Origin: Kitasatospora aureofaciens | Lineage (GTDB): Bacteria > Actinomycetota > Actinomycetes > Streptomycetales > Streptomycetaceae | Direction of reading: 5' to 3' | NCBI RefSeq assembly: GCF_019192735.1 | Contig: NZ_JAHTKP010000027.1 | Location: 1 to 64,000 of the forward strand | Length of the DNA: 64,000 nt | In this document: one piece after another, positions 8,712-17,589 of the stretch | How positions within the stretch are numbered: position 1 is the first letter of the stretch | How the letters are laid out: every line of letters starts with the position of its first letter | The notes under the pieces: model-generated | Databases searched by the model: none | The model's input: only the letters and a program-made list of their open reading frames with translations | Told to the model about the DNA's origin: nothing | Program-made: the position numbers and the translations under genes

Positions 8712-10852
8712 GCCTGGACCTCGGGTCGGCCGTGGACGGGGCACCGGCCGGCCCCGACCACCTCTGCCCCGACCATCTCTGGGAGAGGCTGCACCGGGTC
8801 GAGCAACGGGTCCGGACCGCGGTGCGCGAGCGCCGGGCCGACGACCCGGACCCGGACGACCCGTACCGCGGCCAGTACCTCGGCCCGGAGGCGGTGGAGC
8901 GGATCCTGGCGGCCTCCGCCGCCGCGGGCCGTGGCGGTGCGGTCCCCGGTGACGCGCCCGCGCCGCCGCCCGGCTCGCGGCTGGCGCGGCTCAGCGCCGC
9001 CTTCGGGCTGCTCCCGGTGGACCTCGAAATCCTGCTGGTGGCCCTCGCCCCCGACCTCGACACCCGCTTCGAACAGCTCTACGGTTACCTCCACGACGAC
9101 CTGACCCGACGCCGGGCGACCATCGGGCTGGCCCTCGAACTGTGCGGACTGCCGGGGGCCGGCACCGGCCGTTTCCGGTTCTCCGCGCGGGCCCCGCTGA
9201 TCGCCGGCGGCCTCCTGGAGATCTCCGAGCCGGAGCGCCCGCTGCTCTCCCGCATCCTGCGCGTGCCGGACCGGGTGACGGCCCATCTGCTCGGCGACGA
9301 CGAGCCGGACGACGCGCTCGCCGGGCTGGCCCGTCGTGCCGCTCCCGGTGCCGGCCCCGGCGCCGGAGCGGCGGCGGAGCCCGTCGACCGGCTGCGCGCG
9401 GTCGCGGCGGACGGCGGACTGGTGCACCTGCTGGACCGGGGCGGGCACGCCGGCCCGCTGGCGGAGGCCGCCCTCGCGGCCGACGGGCGGCCGCCCCTGG
9501 TCGTCGACGCCGCCACGCTGGCCGCCCGCCCGCCGGGGAGCATCGTGCGGGTGCTCGCCCGCGAGGCGCGGTTGGGCGGGGGCGGTGTGGTGCTCGGACC
9601 GCTGGACCGGCTCGAACCCGAACGGCCCGAGCGGGCCGGTCTGTTGCGCGAACTGTGCGCGGAGCTCACCGGCGTCCCGTTGATCGTGTACGGCCCGCAG
9701 GTGTGGGACCCGGCCTGGGCACGGGAGAGCCCGGTGGTGGTCACCGTCCCGCCGCCGGACGCGCGCGGCCGGGCCGAGCAGTGGGCCCGCGCGCTGGCCG
9801 CGGCCCAGAGGCCGCCGGGCGGCCCGGCGGAGCACGGCGGGCAGGCGGCGCTGAGCGGCGAGTTGGCCGAGGCAGTGGCCGCCTACCGGGTGGACCGGGA
9901 GAAGCTGGAGGGGGCCGCCGCGGTGGCGGCCAGGACGGCGGCCGCCGAGCGGCGGCCGGTGCGCGCCGAGGACCTGCGGGCCGCGGTGCGGGCGCAGAAC
10001 GCGGCGGGCCTGGACCGCCTCGCCCGTCGGATCGAGCCCGCGGTCGGCTGGGCCGACCTGGTGCTGCCCGAACCCACCGCGGGCCGGCTGCGCGAGCTCG
10101 TGCTGCGGGCCCGGCACCGCGACCAGGTGCTCGGGCAGTGGCGGATGCGGCCGGGCGGCGGCCGGGGGAACGGGGTGATCGCCCTGTTCGCGGGGGAGTC
10201 GGGCACCGGCAAGACGATGTCGGCCGAGGTGGTCGCCGCGGAGCTCGGGATGGAGCTGTACGTCGTGGACCTGTCCACCGTGGTGGACAAGTACATCGGC
10301 GAGACCGAGAAGAACCTGGAACGCATCTTCACCGAGGCCGCGCAGGTGAACGGCGTGCTGCTGTTCGACGAGGCGGACGCGCTGTTCGGCAAGCGCTCGA
10401 AGGTCGAGGACGCCCACGACCGCCACGCCAACGTCGAGACGGCCTACCTGCTCCAGCGCATGGAGTCCTTCGAGGGGATCGCGGTGCTGACGTCCAATCT
10501 GCGCGCCAACCTCGACGACGCGTTCACCCGGCGGCTGGACGTCATCGCGGAGTTCCCGCTGCCGGACGAGGCGCAGCGACGCCTGCTGTGGGACCGCTGC
10601 CTGGGACGGCGGCTGCCCCGCGGTGACGACCTCGACCTGGACTTCTGCGCCCGGAACTTCGAGCTCACCGGCGGCTCCATCCGGGCCTGCGCGGTCTCCG
10701 CGGCCTACCTGGCCGCCGGAACGGGCACTCCGCTGGGCATGGTGCAGCTGGTCGCCGCAGTGGTCGGCGAGTACCGCAAGCTCGGCCGGCTGGTGCTGGA
10801 GAGCGAGTTCGGGCCGTGGCTGGGCGTCCTCCGGGACGCCGGGCACGTCTGA
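8708..10852 (+). CDS. CIS-associated AAA+ ATPase (Pvc15/Afp15-like)
   Basis: The 714-residue protein starts at the ATG overlapping the preceding stop. Its N-terminal half is a winged-helix-rich, Ala/Arg-rich region typical of CIS ATPases. The AAA+ core begins near residue 450. Walker A is GESGTGKT (about residue 496) and Walker B is LLFDEADALFGKR (about 553). Sensor 1 is TSNLRANLDDAFTRRLD, which also carries the arginine finger. CIS ATPases of this type are needed for particle assembly or cargo loading rather than contraction. It is followed by a 175-bp gap before the sheath gene, the largest gap in the operon. Confidence 0.92.
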   Translation: MSLDLGSAVDGAPAGPDHLCPDHLWERLHRVEQRVRTAVRERRADDPDPDDPYRGQYLGPEAVERILAASAAAGRGGAVPGDAPAPPPGSRLARLSAAFGLLPVDLEILLVALAPDLDTRFEQLYGYLHDDLTRRRATIGLALELCGLPGAGTGRFRFSARAPLIAGGLLEISEPERPLLSRILRVPDRVTAHLLGDDEPDDALAGLARRAAPGAGPGAGAAAEPVDRLRAVAADGGLVHLLDRGGHAGPLAEAALAADGRPPLVVDAATLAARPPGSIVRVLAREARLGGGGVVLGPLDRLEPERPERAGLLRELCAELTGVPLIVYGPQVWDPAWARESPVVVTVPPPDARGRAEQWARALAAAQRPPGGPAEHGGQAALSGELAEAVAAYRVDREKLEGAAAVAARTAAAERRPVRAEDLRAAVRAQNAAGLDRLARRIEPAVGWADLVLPEPTAGRLRELVLRARHRDQVLGQWRMRPGGGRGNGVIALFAGESGTGKTMSAEVVAAELGMELYVVDLSTVVDKYIGETEKNLERIFTEAAQVNGVLLFDEADALFGKRSKVEDAHDRHANVETAYLLQRMESFEGIAVLTSNLRANLDDAFTRRLDVIAEFPLPDEAQRRLLWDRCLGRRLPRGDDLDLDFCARNFELTGGSIRACAVSAAYLAAGTGTPLGMVQLVAAVVGEYRKLGRLVLESEFGPWLGVLRDAGHV

Positions 10853-10956
10853 CCCCGCCAGGGGCACCAGGGACGGCGGGGCCGTCTGCGGCGCTTGCGG
10901 GCACCCGCCGCGGTGCCCGCCGGGGACAGTCGTTCCTGCCCCCGGTCCGGGACCGC

Positions 10957-10968
10957 GGGACATGTCCC
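10957..10968. promoter_or_regulatory. Perfect 12-bp palindrome upstream of the sheath gene
   Basis: GGGACATGTCCC is a perfect palindrome in the 175-bp gap between the ATPase and sheath genes. This gap is the likeliest place for an internal promoter driving the structural genes. Binding by a regulator is inference. Confidence 0.35.
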
Positions 10969-11027
10969 CGGACGGTGCCCGGGCAGCAGACTCGGGGGCG
11001 AATGACTGGCCACCCGAAGGAGCGCGT

Positions 11028-12560
11028 ATGCCGTCGTACCTCACCCCGGGCGTGTACGTGGAGGAGGTCCAGTCCGGTGCCCGGCCGATCGAGGGGGTCG
11101 GTACGGCCGTCGCCGCTTTCGTCGGCTTCGCCGAGACCGGTCCCTTCCACGAGCCCACGCTGGTGACCAACTGGGACCAGTACGTCCAGCGCTTCGGCGG
11201 GTTCACCGAGGGCACCTACCTGGCGCACGCCGTGTACGGCTTCTTCGCCAACGGCGGCGGCTCCGCCTACGTCGTGCGGGTCGGCGACCCGGCCCGGCAG
11301 GCGTCCGGCGGCGCCCCCACCCCCGCCGCACCCCCGCCCGTCGCGGTCGCGGGCTTCCTCTTCTCGGCCCTGCCCGGCGCGGGCGGCGAGGTGTCCGTCG
11401 AGATCGCCGACGTGGAGGGGGAGAACGTCCCCGAGGACCGGTTCCGACTGCTGGTCCGCCGGGGCGCCGAGGTCGTGGAGACCTACGACGTCTCGACCCG
11501 CAGGAACACCAAGGGATACGTCGTCACCCAGCTGCGGGAGTCGAAGCTGGTCGCGGTCACCGAACAGCCCGGCACCGCGCCGAGCCGCCCCGAGCGCCAG
11601 ACCCACGCCCTCGCCGCCGCCCCCGCGCCGGCCACGGCCCCCGCGGCCCGGCTCGACCCCGCCGAGTACGTCGGCGACGCCGCGGCCAGGACCGGCTTCT
11701 CCGGTCTGGAGGCGATCGACGAGATCACCATGGTCGCGGTGCCCGACCTGATGAGCGCCCACCAGCGCGGCGACCTCGACGGCGAGGGCCTGCGGACCGT
11801 CCAACTGGCGGTGATGTCGCACTGCGAGCAGATGGGCGACCGGATCGCCGTGCTCGACCCGCCGCCCGGCCTGAACGCCCAGCAGATGCGCACCTGGCGC
11901 AACGAGGAGGCGGGCTTCGACTCCCGCTACGCCGCCCTCTACTACCCGTGGATCAAGGTGTTCGACCCGGCGAGCGGCCGCAACGTGCTGGTCCCGCCGA
12001 GCGGGCACGTCGCCGGGGTGTGGGCGCGCAGCGACGCCGAGCGCGGCGTGCACAAGGCGCCGGCCAACGAGGTCATCCGCGGTGCGGTGGACCTGGAGAT
12101 CCGCCTCAGCAAGGGCGAGCAGGACCTGCTGAACCCGATCGGCGTCAACTGCGTGCGGGCGTTCCCCGGACGCGGCATCCGGATCTGGGGCGCGCGCACC
12201 CTCTCCTCCGACCCCGCCTGGCGTTACCTGAACGTGCGCCGGCTCTTCAACTACCTGGAGGAGTCCGTCCTCCTGGGGACCCAGTGGGTGGTCTTCGAGC
12301 CCAACGACGACCGGCTGTGGTCCAGCATCCGCCGGAACATCACCGCGTTCCTCACCGAGGAGTGGCGGCGCGGGGCGCTGTTCGGCCAGACCGCGACCGA
12401 GGCCTTCTACGTCAAGTGCGACCGCGACAACAACCCGCCGGAGTCCATCGACCTCGGGCAGGTGGTGTGCGAGATCGGGGTCGCGCCGGTGAAGCCGGCG
12501 GAGTTCGTGGTGTTCCGGCTGTCCCAGTTCTCCGACAGCACGAGCCTCGTCAACGAGTGA
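11028..12560 (+). CDS. Contractile sheath protein of the CIS
   Basis: This gene encodes 510 residues; the ATG at 11028 has GAAGGAG five bases upstream. The N-terminus PSYLTPGVYVEEVQSGARPIEG is the classical tail-sheath opening, whose strand links neighbouring subunits. A variable inserted domain spans about residues 85-230 and includes an Ala/Pro-rich loop. The C-terminal half has the conserved sheath core, with GVNCVRAFPGRGIRIWGART and WRYLNVRRLFNYLEES. There is one sheath gene here, whereas Afp and PVC have three. Contraction of this sheath drives the inner tube. Confidence 0.95.
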   Translation: MPSYLTPGVYVEEVQSGARPIEGVGTAVAAFVGFAETGPFHEPTLVTNWDQYVQRFGGFTEGTYLAHAVYGFFANGGGSAYVVRVGDPARQASGGAPTPAAPPPVAVAGFLFSALPGAGGEVSVEIADVEGENVPEDRFRLLVRRGAEVVETYDVSTRRNTKGYVVTQLRESKLVAVTEQPGTAPSRPERQTHALAAAPAPATAPAARLDPAEYVGDAAARTGFSGLEAIDEITMVAVPDLMSAHQRGDLDGEGLRTVQLAVMSHCEQMGDRIAVLDPPPGLNAQQMRTWRNEEAGFDSRYAALYYPWIKVFDPASGRNVLVPPSGHVAGVWARSDAERGVHKAPANEVIRGAVDLEIRLSKGEQDLLNPIGVNCVRAFPGRGIRIWGARTLSSDPAWRYLNVRRLFNYLEESVLLGTQWVVFEPNDDRLWSSIRRNITAFLTEEWRRGALFGQTATEAFYVKCDRDNNPPESIDLGQVVCEIGVAPVKPAEFVVFRLSQFSDSTSLVNE

Positions 12561-12602
12561 CCGGCACGGTCGGCCCATCGCATCGGAAGGTGACAGCAAG
12601 TC

Positions 12603-13043
12603 ATGGCTGAAGGCGATCCGCTCTCCACACACATCTTCGGCGTCCAACTCGGCGGCTACAACGTCGAGTCCGTCAAGGAGATCAGCAACCTGACGGTCGA
12701 ACAGGACGTCGTCGAGTACAAGCAGGTGACCCAAGAGGGCAAACTCATCGTCCGCAAGCAGCCCGGCGCCCGGTTGCCCGGCGAGGTGACGATCACCCGC
12801 GGCCTGGACAAGAGCGGCGCGTTCACGGACTGGATCAAGGAGACCCTCAACAACGGGGCGATCAACACCGCGCGGCAGAACCTCACCATCGAGGTCAAGG
12901 ACACCACCGGTGCCACCCTGCGGCGCATCCAGCTGATCAACGCCTGGGCCAGTCGCTGGGAGGGCCCCACGCTCAGCGCGGGCGAGTCCAGCGCCGCGAC
13001 GGAGACCGTGACCATCGTGTTCGAGGAGATCAGCGTAGAGTGA
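12603..13043 (+). CDS. Inner tube protein of the CIS (gp19-like)
   Basis: The 146-residue protein has the fold signatures of phage tail-tube/Hcp-like proteins: HIFGVQLGGYNVESVKEISNL, then PGEVTITRGLDKSGAFTDWI and a C-terminal ISVE after ATETVTIVFEE. These form the rings of the inner tube. The start is the ATG at 12603 with GAAGGTG about ten bases upstream. The stop overlaps the next gene's GTG. A second tube-like gene lies at 17070. Confidence 0.93.
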   Translation: MAEGDPLSTHIFGVQLGGYNVESVKEISNLTVEQDVVEYKQVTQEGKLIVRKQPGARLPGEVTITRGLDKSGAFTDWIKETLNNGAINTARQNLTIEVKDTTGATLRRIQLINAWASRWEGPTLSAGESSAATETVTIVFEEISVE

Positions 13044-13516
13044 GGCGACGGATCGGCCTTGAGGAGCTGCTGGAACGGGCTCCGGCCCAGCAGAACACCG
13101 CGCCGCAGCAGCAGGCCCCGGGACCGGTCGCGCCCCGGGGGCAGGCGCCGCACACCGAGTTCGAGTTCGAGCTGCCGCTCGGCTACGTCGACGACGAGGG
13201 CACCGTGCACCGGTACGGCGCCATGCGCCGGGCCACCGCCCGCGACGAGCTGATGCCGCAGATCGACCTGCGGGTCAAGGAGAACCCGGCCTACCTGAGC
13301 GTGGTGCTGCTCAGCCATGTGATCACCAGGCTGGGGGACGTCACCGACGTGCACACCGGGGTCGTCGAGCGGATGTACGCCACCGACGTGGCGTTCCTCC
13401 AGGACCTCTACCACCGGATCAACAGCGAGGGCCACACGCGCGCCGCGGTGACCTGCCCGCACTGCGACGGCGCCTTCGAGGTCGACCTCGCCGGTGGGCG
13501 CCTGGGGGAATCGTGA
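13040..13516 (+). CDS. Small CIS protein with CxxC motif, tail-assembly-chaperone-like
   Basis: This gene encodes 158 residues from a GTG in a GTGA overlap. After a Gln/Pro-rich N-terminus, the sequence FELPLGYVDDEGTVHRYGAM and RATARDELMPQIDLRV resembles phage tail assembly proteins that follow tube genes. The C-terminus holds a CPHCDGAF motif that may bind metal. In phages a small chaperone gene typically lies between the tube and tape-measure genes, and the order here is the same. The chaperone function is inference. Confidence 0.7.
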   Translation: MRRRIGLEELLERAPAQQNTAPQQQAPGPVAPRGQAPHTEFEFELPLGYVDDEGTVHRYGAMRRATARDELMPQIDLRVKENPAYLSVVLLSHVITRLGDVTDVHTGVVERMYATDVAFLQDLYHRINSEGHTRAAVTCPHCDGAFEVDLAGGRLGES

Positions 13517-13671
13517 CGTACGCGCCTGCTCGGCTGTACGAGGAGATCGCGTACATCGCCTACCACTTCCACTGGCAGCGGGAGGACATCCTGGACCTGA
13601 CCCACCGCGAACGCCGGCAGTGGGTGCGCGAGATCGCGCGGCTCAACACCCGTATCAGCGAAGGCGGGTGA
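13513..13671 (+). CDS. 52-residue CIS-associated small protein (DUF6760-like)
   Basis: A GTG at 13513 overlaps the preceding stop by four bases and opens a 52-residue frame ending at 13671. The sequence begins TYAPARLYEEIAYIAYHFHW and continues EDILDLTHRERRQWVREIA. This matches the small protein found right after the assembly gene in actinobacterial CIS loci and resembles the C-terminal helices of tail chaperones. It may be the frameshift-type partner of the previous gene, here encoded separately. It has no membrane segment. Confidence 0.75.
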   Translation: MTYAPARLYEEIAYIAYHFHWQREDILDLTHRERRQWVREIARLNTRISEGG

Positions 13672-13676
13672 GCCGG

Positions 13677-16600
13677 ATGGGGCTTCGGGACTGGATTGCC
13701 CGGCGGAGGACCGGCGGGACGGCGGGCGGGGGTGCCGGTGGTGAGGAGGCCGGGACGGGCGGAGCCGCTCCGCGGCGCCCGGTGGCGGGGGACGGGGGGT
13801 GGCGCGAGGTGGCGCCGCTGGTCCCGACCCTGGCCGGGACGGCGCACGGGGTCAGCGACGGCCTGAGGTTCCGGTCCCGGCTCGCCGCATGGCAGGACCC
13901 GTCGCTGTGCGGTCCGCTCGGGCATGCGGTCCTCCCGTCCGCCCCGGCGGGGATCCTGCGGGCGGTGGCGGCACCGGGTTCCCCGTCCACCATCGTCGCG
14001 GGCGGGGAGGAGCTCGTCCTGCCGGTCGTCACTGGAGCGGCCGGGGCGCAGGAACCGGGGGAGCCGGGGGAGGCCCGGCCGGTCCAGCGGTCCGTCGGGG
14101 TACGGCGGCTTCCCGTACGCCCGGGGCGGCGACCGGCGCGCGCGGGTGCGGCCGATCGGCGGGCCGTGCCGGACGGCTCTGACGGCGGTGTGTCGATGCC
14201 CGCTGCGCCGATGTCTGGTGTGGCGAAGCCCGCTGCCTCGACGCCTGGTGTGCCGATGCCTGATGCGCCGACGTCTGGTGTGTCGACGTCTGGTGTGTCG
14301 ACGTCTGGTGTGGCGACGGACGGTGCGCCAAGGCCCGGTGCGCCGACGCCCGTTGCTACGACGTCCGCTGCTGCGACGCGCGGTGTGCCGACGCCTGTTG
14401 CGGCGGCGCCCGACGCGGTTGCCGCGGCCCCGCGCCGGAGCGACGCGGTGGGCCGGGCCTACCGTCCGGTGCGGCCGCGTTCCGTCGGCGAACCGTTGAC
14501 CGTGGCGCGGCGCCCCCGGTCACTGCCCCCGCGCCCGGTTGCGGCGGTTCCGGGGCCGGGCAGGACGCCGGATGCCGTTGACGAGCCGCCGAGTCAGGGC
14601 ACGGACGCGCCGCAGCCCGTAGTGACGGCGGAAGAACCGGCCGGCGGCATGCGCCCGGCCGTGACCGGCGAGGCCGCCGTGCGGACGGCGCCCGGCCCGG
14701 GTGGCGCCGCCGCGCCCGCGCGAAACTGGCAGGCCGAAGGGGTGGTCCAGCGGGCCGCCGTGCCGGGCGCTGCCGCACCTACCCGCCCGGTCCTCGGCGC
14801 GCCCTTGACCGCGCTGCCCGCGAGCGCCTCACGTGTGGCCGCCACCGGCCCCCAGGCCCCTGATACCGCGTTGAGTGCGCCGGCCATGCCCCTCGTCCCC
14901 GCCGACGCGGGGTCCACCGGCCCCGAGGCGGGCGGACTCGATGGCGCCCGGCGGTCCGGGAACGGGGGCCACGACGCCACCTCCGGCCCGCGCACCCGCA
15001 CGGTCGCCGGACCGGGCGGCCCGGCAGTGTCCCGCCCTGAGCGTGGGCCCGCCGGCGGTGCACCCGTCCAGCGCACGCCGTCCGGGGCTGCCAGCGCCTC
15101 GCACACACCGTCGTCGGCGGCCCACGAACGCACCGGACGGGTACCGCCCGACCCGGTCCCTGCCCGCACGCGCGGGGGCCTGGGCGCGCCCCTCGACGCG
15201 CTGCCGCCGACGGCGGCAGCGCCGGGCGGCACCGCTCCGCTGCTCGGCGGGCACCGACCGGTCCGGCGGATCGTGGGCCCGGCGGCGGGCGACGCAGCGG
15301 GCCGAAGCGCCGGGAGCGCGGCGGAGCAGGGCGCGCCCAGCGTCGCCGCGTCGGCGGTCGGCGAAGGGCCGCGCGTGCAGCGATCCGCCCGGCACCCCGG
15401 TGACGGCCCGACGGAGTCAACAGCACGGCCACGGAGGAACGATGACGGACGATCGGCAGGCCGGAACGGCCCTGCCGACGGTGGCCGAGGTGCGCACGCA
15501 GGTGCGGAGCGCGGCAGGAGCGGACCGGCGGCCGGGAGCGCGGCGGTCTCCGACACACCGTCCCCCAGCACCGGGACAGGGACGGCTGGTGGCCCCACCG
15601 TGCGGCCGATCGGTACCGGCTCGGAGCGCCGGCCGGGAACCGCGCGGCAGCCGATCGCCCCTGCGGCTCGGCCCAGCCATGCCGGGGCGCCGGATCGGGT
15701 CGGTGCTCCGCTCGGAAGCGGCGGCGGCCCGGCGGTTCCCGTGACGGTTCCCGTGCGTCCGGCCGTCGGCGGCTCGGGCGTGCAGCGAGCCGTCGAACTC
15801 ACCGGCCCGAGGCGCGGGTTGCTCGGCGAGCGCCGGATGACGGTCGCCCTCGCCGCGCCGTCGGCGTCGTCCGTGACCAGCACCGGTGCTCCCGCCGGCA
15901 CCGGCGCGGCGCCTGCCCCGCCCGTGGTCCCGGCTGTCTGGCCCAATGCGCTCGCGCCCCGCACGGACGGCCAACCGGCGGCCGAGTCGGCCGCGGGCGC
16001 TCCGCAGCGCTCGCCGGGTGCGGGGGACGGCCGTACCGCCACCGGGCAGTCGGCGGCGCAGGCGAGTCCGGTGCGGCTCCGCGCCCCGGGCGCCGCGGCG
16101 ATGCCGGGTCGCTCGTCCGGTACGGATGCGGATCGCGGGGTCGTGGCTGCTGCGCAACGCTCGCGTTCCCGACGTTCGTCGGACCGCGGGGACGGCCGGG
16201 CGACGGCCGATCACCCGTTGGCGCAGAGGAGTTCGGTGCCGCCCGGCGCCACCCCGATCGCAGCTGCGCCTGCGGACCCACCGCGCGCGCTGCCCGGCCA
16301 CCCCCGTGCGGCGGTGCCGAACGTGAGTGCCCTGCTGCTGCCGGGGGCACGGCGGCCGCAGCGTGGCGCCACGAGCGCGGGCCACCCGGCCCCGCGTTCT
16401 GCCGCCGCGCCGACGTCCGCAGGCCGCTCAGGCCCTGGGGCCCCCGGTTCGCCGTCCGCGACGGCGGCTGCCCTCCGCCCGCCCGTGGTCCGGCTCGCGC
16501 CTCTGGCGGCACCGTCGCTCCAGCAGCTTCCGGCCGCGTCCCGGCTCCCGCAACCGTCCCCGGCGCAGCCGCCCACCATCGCGGGACGGCCGGGCTCGGG

Positions 16601-17000
16601 CCGGGCACCGGGCCTGCAGCCTCCCACAGCGCCCTCGCCCGTCGTGTCGCGGACTGTACCGGCCGCGCGCCCCCCGAGCGCCCCGCCCGCGCCGCCGTCG
16701 CCCGGCACAGCGCGGTTGCTACAGCGGGTGGCCGAGCAGGCGGGCCTGTCCGGGGTGCCGCTGACCGCGGTGCCGGCGCGCACGCCGATTACCGTGCAGG
16801 CCGCCCCGCCGACCGCCCCGCCGTCCCGGGCTGCCTCGCCGTCCCAGGCGGCCCCACCACCCGCCGAGCCCGCCGGTGGCGGGCCCGCCGACCTCGACGA
16901 ACTGGCCCGGCGCCTTGTCGAACCGGTCGGGCGGCTGCTGCGCACCGAACTGCGCAGGGGCAGGGAGCGCAGTGGGAAGCCGTACGACATGCGCCGCTGA
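13677..17000 (+). CDS. 1107-residue Pro/Ala-rich disordered CIS protein with recurring QR motifs
   Basis: The ATG at 13677 lies six bases after the previous stop. Residues 1-110 contain a conserved-looking segment (MGLRDWIARRR, WREVAPLVPTLAGTAHGV). About 950 residues of Pro, Ala, Gly, Ser and Arg low complexity follow. Within it, (V/L/A)QR recurs about ten times, and GAPLTALP-like motifs recur four times. The tail is ordered again (LDELARRLVEPVGRLLRTEL). It occupies the place where tape-measure genes sit, between tube-assembly genes and baseplate genes, and no other tape measure is visible. It could be a tape measure, a lumen scaffold or a cargo carrier; none is proven. Coding reality is supported by codon bias and the conserved ends. 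Confidence 0.7.
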   Translation: MGLRDWIARRRTGGTAGGGAGGEEAGTGGAAPRRPVAGDGGWREVAPLVPTLAGTAHGVSDGLRFRSRLAAWQDPSLCGPLGHAVLPSAPAGILRAVAAPGSPSTIVAGGEELVLPVVTGAAGAQEPGEPGEARPVQRSVGVRRLPVRPGRRPARAGAADRRAVPDGSDGGVSMPAAPMSGVAKPAASTPGVPMPDAPTSGVSTSGVSTSGVATDGAPRPGAPTPVATTSAAATRGVPTPVAAAPDAVAAAPRRSDAVGRAYRPVRPRSVGEPLTVARRPRSLPPRPVAAVPGPGRTPDAVDEPPSQGTDAPQPVVTAEEPAGGMRPAVTGEAAVRTAPGPGGAAAPARNWQAEGVVQRAAVPGAAAPTRPVLGAPLTALPASASRVAATGPQAPDTALSAPAMPLVPADAGSTGPEAGGLDGARRSGNGGHDATSGPRTRTVAGPGGPAVSRPERGPAGGAPVQRTPSGAASASHTPSSAAHERTGRVPPDPVPARTRGGLGAPLDALPPTAAAPGGTAPLLGGHRPVRRIVGPAAGDAAGRSAGSAAEQGAPSVAASAVGEGPRVQRSARHPGDGPTESTARPRRNDDGRSAGRNGPADGGRGAHAGAERGRSGPAAGSAAVSDTPSPSTGTGTAGGPTVRPIGTGSERRPGTARQPIAPAARPSHAGAPDRVGAPLGSGGGPAVPVTVPVRPAVGGSGVQRAVELTGPRRGLLGERRMTVALAAPSASSVTSTGAPAGTGAAPAPPVVPAVWPNALAPRTDGQPAAESAAGAPQRSPGAGDGRTATGQSAAQASPVRLRAPGAAAMPGRSSGTDADRGVVAAAQRSRSRRSSDRGDGRATADHPLAQRSSVPPGATPIAAAPADPPRALPGHPRAAVPNVSALLLPGARRPQRGATSAGHPAPRSAAAPTSAGRSGPGAPGSPSATAAALRPPVVRLAPLAAPSLQQLPAASRLPQPSPAQPPTIAGRPGSGRAPGLQPPTAPSPVVSRTVPAARPPSAPPAPPSPGTARLLQRVAEQAGLSGVPLTAVPARTPITVQAAPPTAPPSRAASPSQAAPPPAEPAGGGPADLDELARRLVEPVGRLLRTELRRGRERSGKPYDMRR
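14193..14402 (+). repeat. Fourteen 15-bp units encoding pentapeptide repeats
   Basis: Within the disordered protein, 14 consecutive in-frame 15-bp units encode pentapeptides such as PTSGV, STSGV and STPGV. Three adjacent units are identical or nearly so, suggesting recent slippage. The repeat number may vary between strains. Confidence 0.8.
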
Positions 17001-17069
17001 GCGCAGACCCGGCGCAGGACGGCCGCCAGACAACCGCAGCGACGTGACCGGAAGCAGGAAGCGGAACCG

Positions 17070-17495
17070 ATGACCGACAACATCTTCGCGAGCAGCGTGT
17101 TCTTCAGCCTGACCATCGGCGGCAACGACCTGGGCGAGTTCGCCACGTGCTCGGGACTCGGCGCCCAGGTCGAGATCGAGCAGTACGCGGAGGGCGGCAA
17201 CAACGGCTTCGCCTGGCAATTGCCGGGTCGTATCACCTGGTCGAACATCACGCTGACCCGCGCGGTCACCGCGGACACCGCCAAGATCGCGCGCTGGCTG
17301 GACGAGATCGTCCGGAAGGTCGAGCCGAAGGACGGTGAGATCGTGGCGCTGCGGCCCGACTTGAGCCGGATCGTCGGCTGGCAGGTGCTCGGGATCGTTC
17401 CGGTGCGGTGGGAGGGCCCGTCCTTCGACCCCGCCAACTCCCAGGCCGCGGTGGAGACCCTGGAGATCGCCCACACGGGCCTGCGCCCGTCCTGA
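17070..17495 (+). CDS. Second tube-type protein (Pvc5/Afp5-like)
   Basis: The protein has 141 residues and belongs to the phage tail tube (gp19) family: FFSLTIGGNDLGEFATCSGLG, then FAWQLPGRITWSNITLTRAV and WEGPSFDPANSQAAVETLEI. AGGAAGCGG precedes the ATG. It differs clearly from the tube protein at 12603 and lies next to the LysM baseplate gene. In Afp and PVC the corresponding protein forms the tube-initiator ring on the baseplate. That role is likely here. Confidence 0.9.
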   Translation: MTDNIFASSVFFSLTIGGNDLGEFATCSGLGAQVEIEQYAEGGNNGFAWQLPGRITWSNITLTRAVTADTAKIARWLDEIVRKVEPKDGEIVALRPDLSRIVGWQVLGIVPVRWEGPSFDPANSQAAVETLEIAHTGLRPS

Positions 17496-17589
17496 CGCCA
17501 CCCCGGTCCGCCCCCCCCTCACCGGCACCGCACCGGCCCCGCACCGGCACCGCTCCACCAGCCGTCCCACCCACGTAAGGAGCACCAGG

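Noticed and set aside
13677..17000. The low-complexity frame dismissed as non-coding
   Set aside because: The frame is uninterrupted for 3.3 kb, follows the previous gene by six bases and has ordered, plausible N- and C-terminal segments, so I kept it as a gene.
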